Shown piece by piece: positions 5,182 through 5,753 of a DNA stretch of 5,753 bases. The notes below the pieces were generated by a model. It was not told where the DNA came from, did no database searches, and saw only the letters and a list, made by a program, of their open reading frames with translations. The position numbers and the translations under genes are program-made. The first letter of the stretch is position 1. Each line of letters begins with the position of its first letter. Origin of the DNA: Gammaproteobacteria bacterium (lineage in GTDB: Bacteria; Pseudomonadota; Gammaproteobacteria; S012-40); the NCBI GenBank assembly GCA_029857925.1, contig JAOUGF010000169.1:1-5753 (forward strand). Reading direction: 5' to 3'.

Positions 5182-5753
5182 GCCGCACCCACACATAATG
5201 CGTCTCGTCCGCCGATTGTTCCAACCGCCACACATCGTCCGGCGAGTTTGCGCGGTCGATTTTGTTATAGAACAATTCCCGTGTTTGATTCGGTGCGGCG
5301 ACCTCGGGGCCGCTTTCCGGTTTATTGGAATTTACCATATCACCGGGGGCGGCCGCGTATTGATGGGAATGGTGCACATAGTGTTGCAATAAATAATTTT
5401 CGGCGTCGGCGTCGTGCATATTGGTGCGGAGTATGCTCAAGGTCTCGTCGAGGTCGTCCGGCAACGCATAGACCCGTTCCTCCGGTAGGCCGCGAAACGG
5501 CGCGGTCTGCGACAGCGCCTCCAACGCGTCCAGCGGCACGCCGCGATGCACGGCGATGGTGTGCATTTTGTGCAGTGCATGGTGGGCCAATTGCATTTTC
5601 ACCGGGCGATCCCAGTAGGGATAGACCGTGGATTTGTTCTCGCCCTCGCCAGCGATTTCGTCGCGTACATTGAACAGCAAATCGATGCCCGGCCAATAGT
5701 ATTTCTTCACGTATTCCTCGCGCATTCTGGCCTTAATTTGCTCCACCTTTTTG
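5165..5753 (-). CDS. Unrecognised His-rich protein (probably lacks its 5' end at the window edge)
   Basis: The frame is open from the right edge to TGA at 5167-5165. If GTG at 5746 is the start it has 193 residues; ATG at 5725 (preceded by AAGG at 5 nt) would give 186. The codons before the GTG read KK and the N-terminal stretch is helical and charged, so I favour continuation beyond the window. No signal peptide or membrane segment is visible. Positions below count from the GTG. A His cluster, HHALHKMHTIAVH (55-67), and a second, HYVHHSH (122-128), make 11 His in total; a metal site is possible but no known metalloenzyme motif was matched. Other marks are YYWPGIDLLFNVRDE (16-30) and a C-terminal DDVWRLEQSADETHYVWVRQ. 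A proline/asparagine-rich linker (about 131-155) separates the two halves. It is convergent with corB, 26 bp apart. Function unknown. Confidence 0.7.
   Translation of the reverse strand, partial: KKVEQIKARMREEYVKKYYWPGIDLLFNVRDEIAGEGENKSTVYPYWDRPVKMQLAHHALHKMHTIAVHRGVPLDALEALSQTAPFRGLPEERVYALPDDLDETLSILRTNMHDADAENYLLQHYVHHSHQYAAAPGDMVNSNKPESGPEVAAPNQTRELFYNKIDRANSPDDVWRLEQSADETHYVWVRQKRAG

Overview
The window looks like chromosomal DNA of a gammaproteobacterium (moderate GC, not host-identified further). The best evidence is the adjacent pair of a YpjD-type (CcsA/HemX-like) membrane protein and a CorB/YfjD-type CNNM/HlyC-CorC protein on the + strand, a gene order known from enterobacteria and many other gammaproteobacteria. 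No phage, IS, CRISPR, rRNA or tRNA signal was found.

Layout. (1) Positions 1584 to 1, minus strand: the first 528 codons of a large exported protein that runs off the left edge. It has a signal peptide, seven Ycf48/BNR-like propeller blades (the fourth degenerate), then a right-handed beta-helix domain. (2) Positions 1585-2138: a 554-bp non-coding stretch upstream of that gene. It holds a 26-bp imperfect direct repeat (two copies, 32-bp period), an 18-bp near-palindrome, a weak promoter candidate and one doubtful 37-aa ORF. (3) Positions 2139-2912, minus: an MBL-fold hydrolase resembling class II cyclic-nucleotide phosphodiesterases. (4) Positions 2913-3032: a short divergent promoter region with an 8-codon upstream ORF leading into the hydrolase. 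(5) Positions 3033-3833 and 3864-5138, plus: ypjD and corB, probably one transcription unit, ending in a candidate intrinsic terminator. (6) Positions 5165 to the right edge, minus: a convergent, His-rich protein that I do not recognise, probably missing its N-terminus.

The ypjD-corB pair and the phosphodiesterase-like gene are ordinary housekeeping-type genes; the ffh gene that flanks ypjD in E. coli is not next to it here. The most unusual part is the left third. There a propeller/beta-helix exoprotein sits behind a long leader region with direct repeats, and a perfect 10-bp inverted repeat lies inside its signal-peptide codons. All functional statements are from reading motifs by eye; no database search was run.
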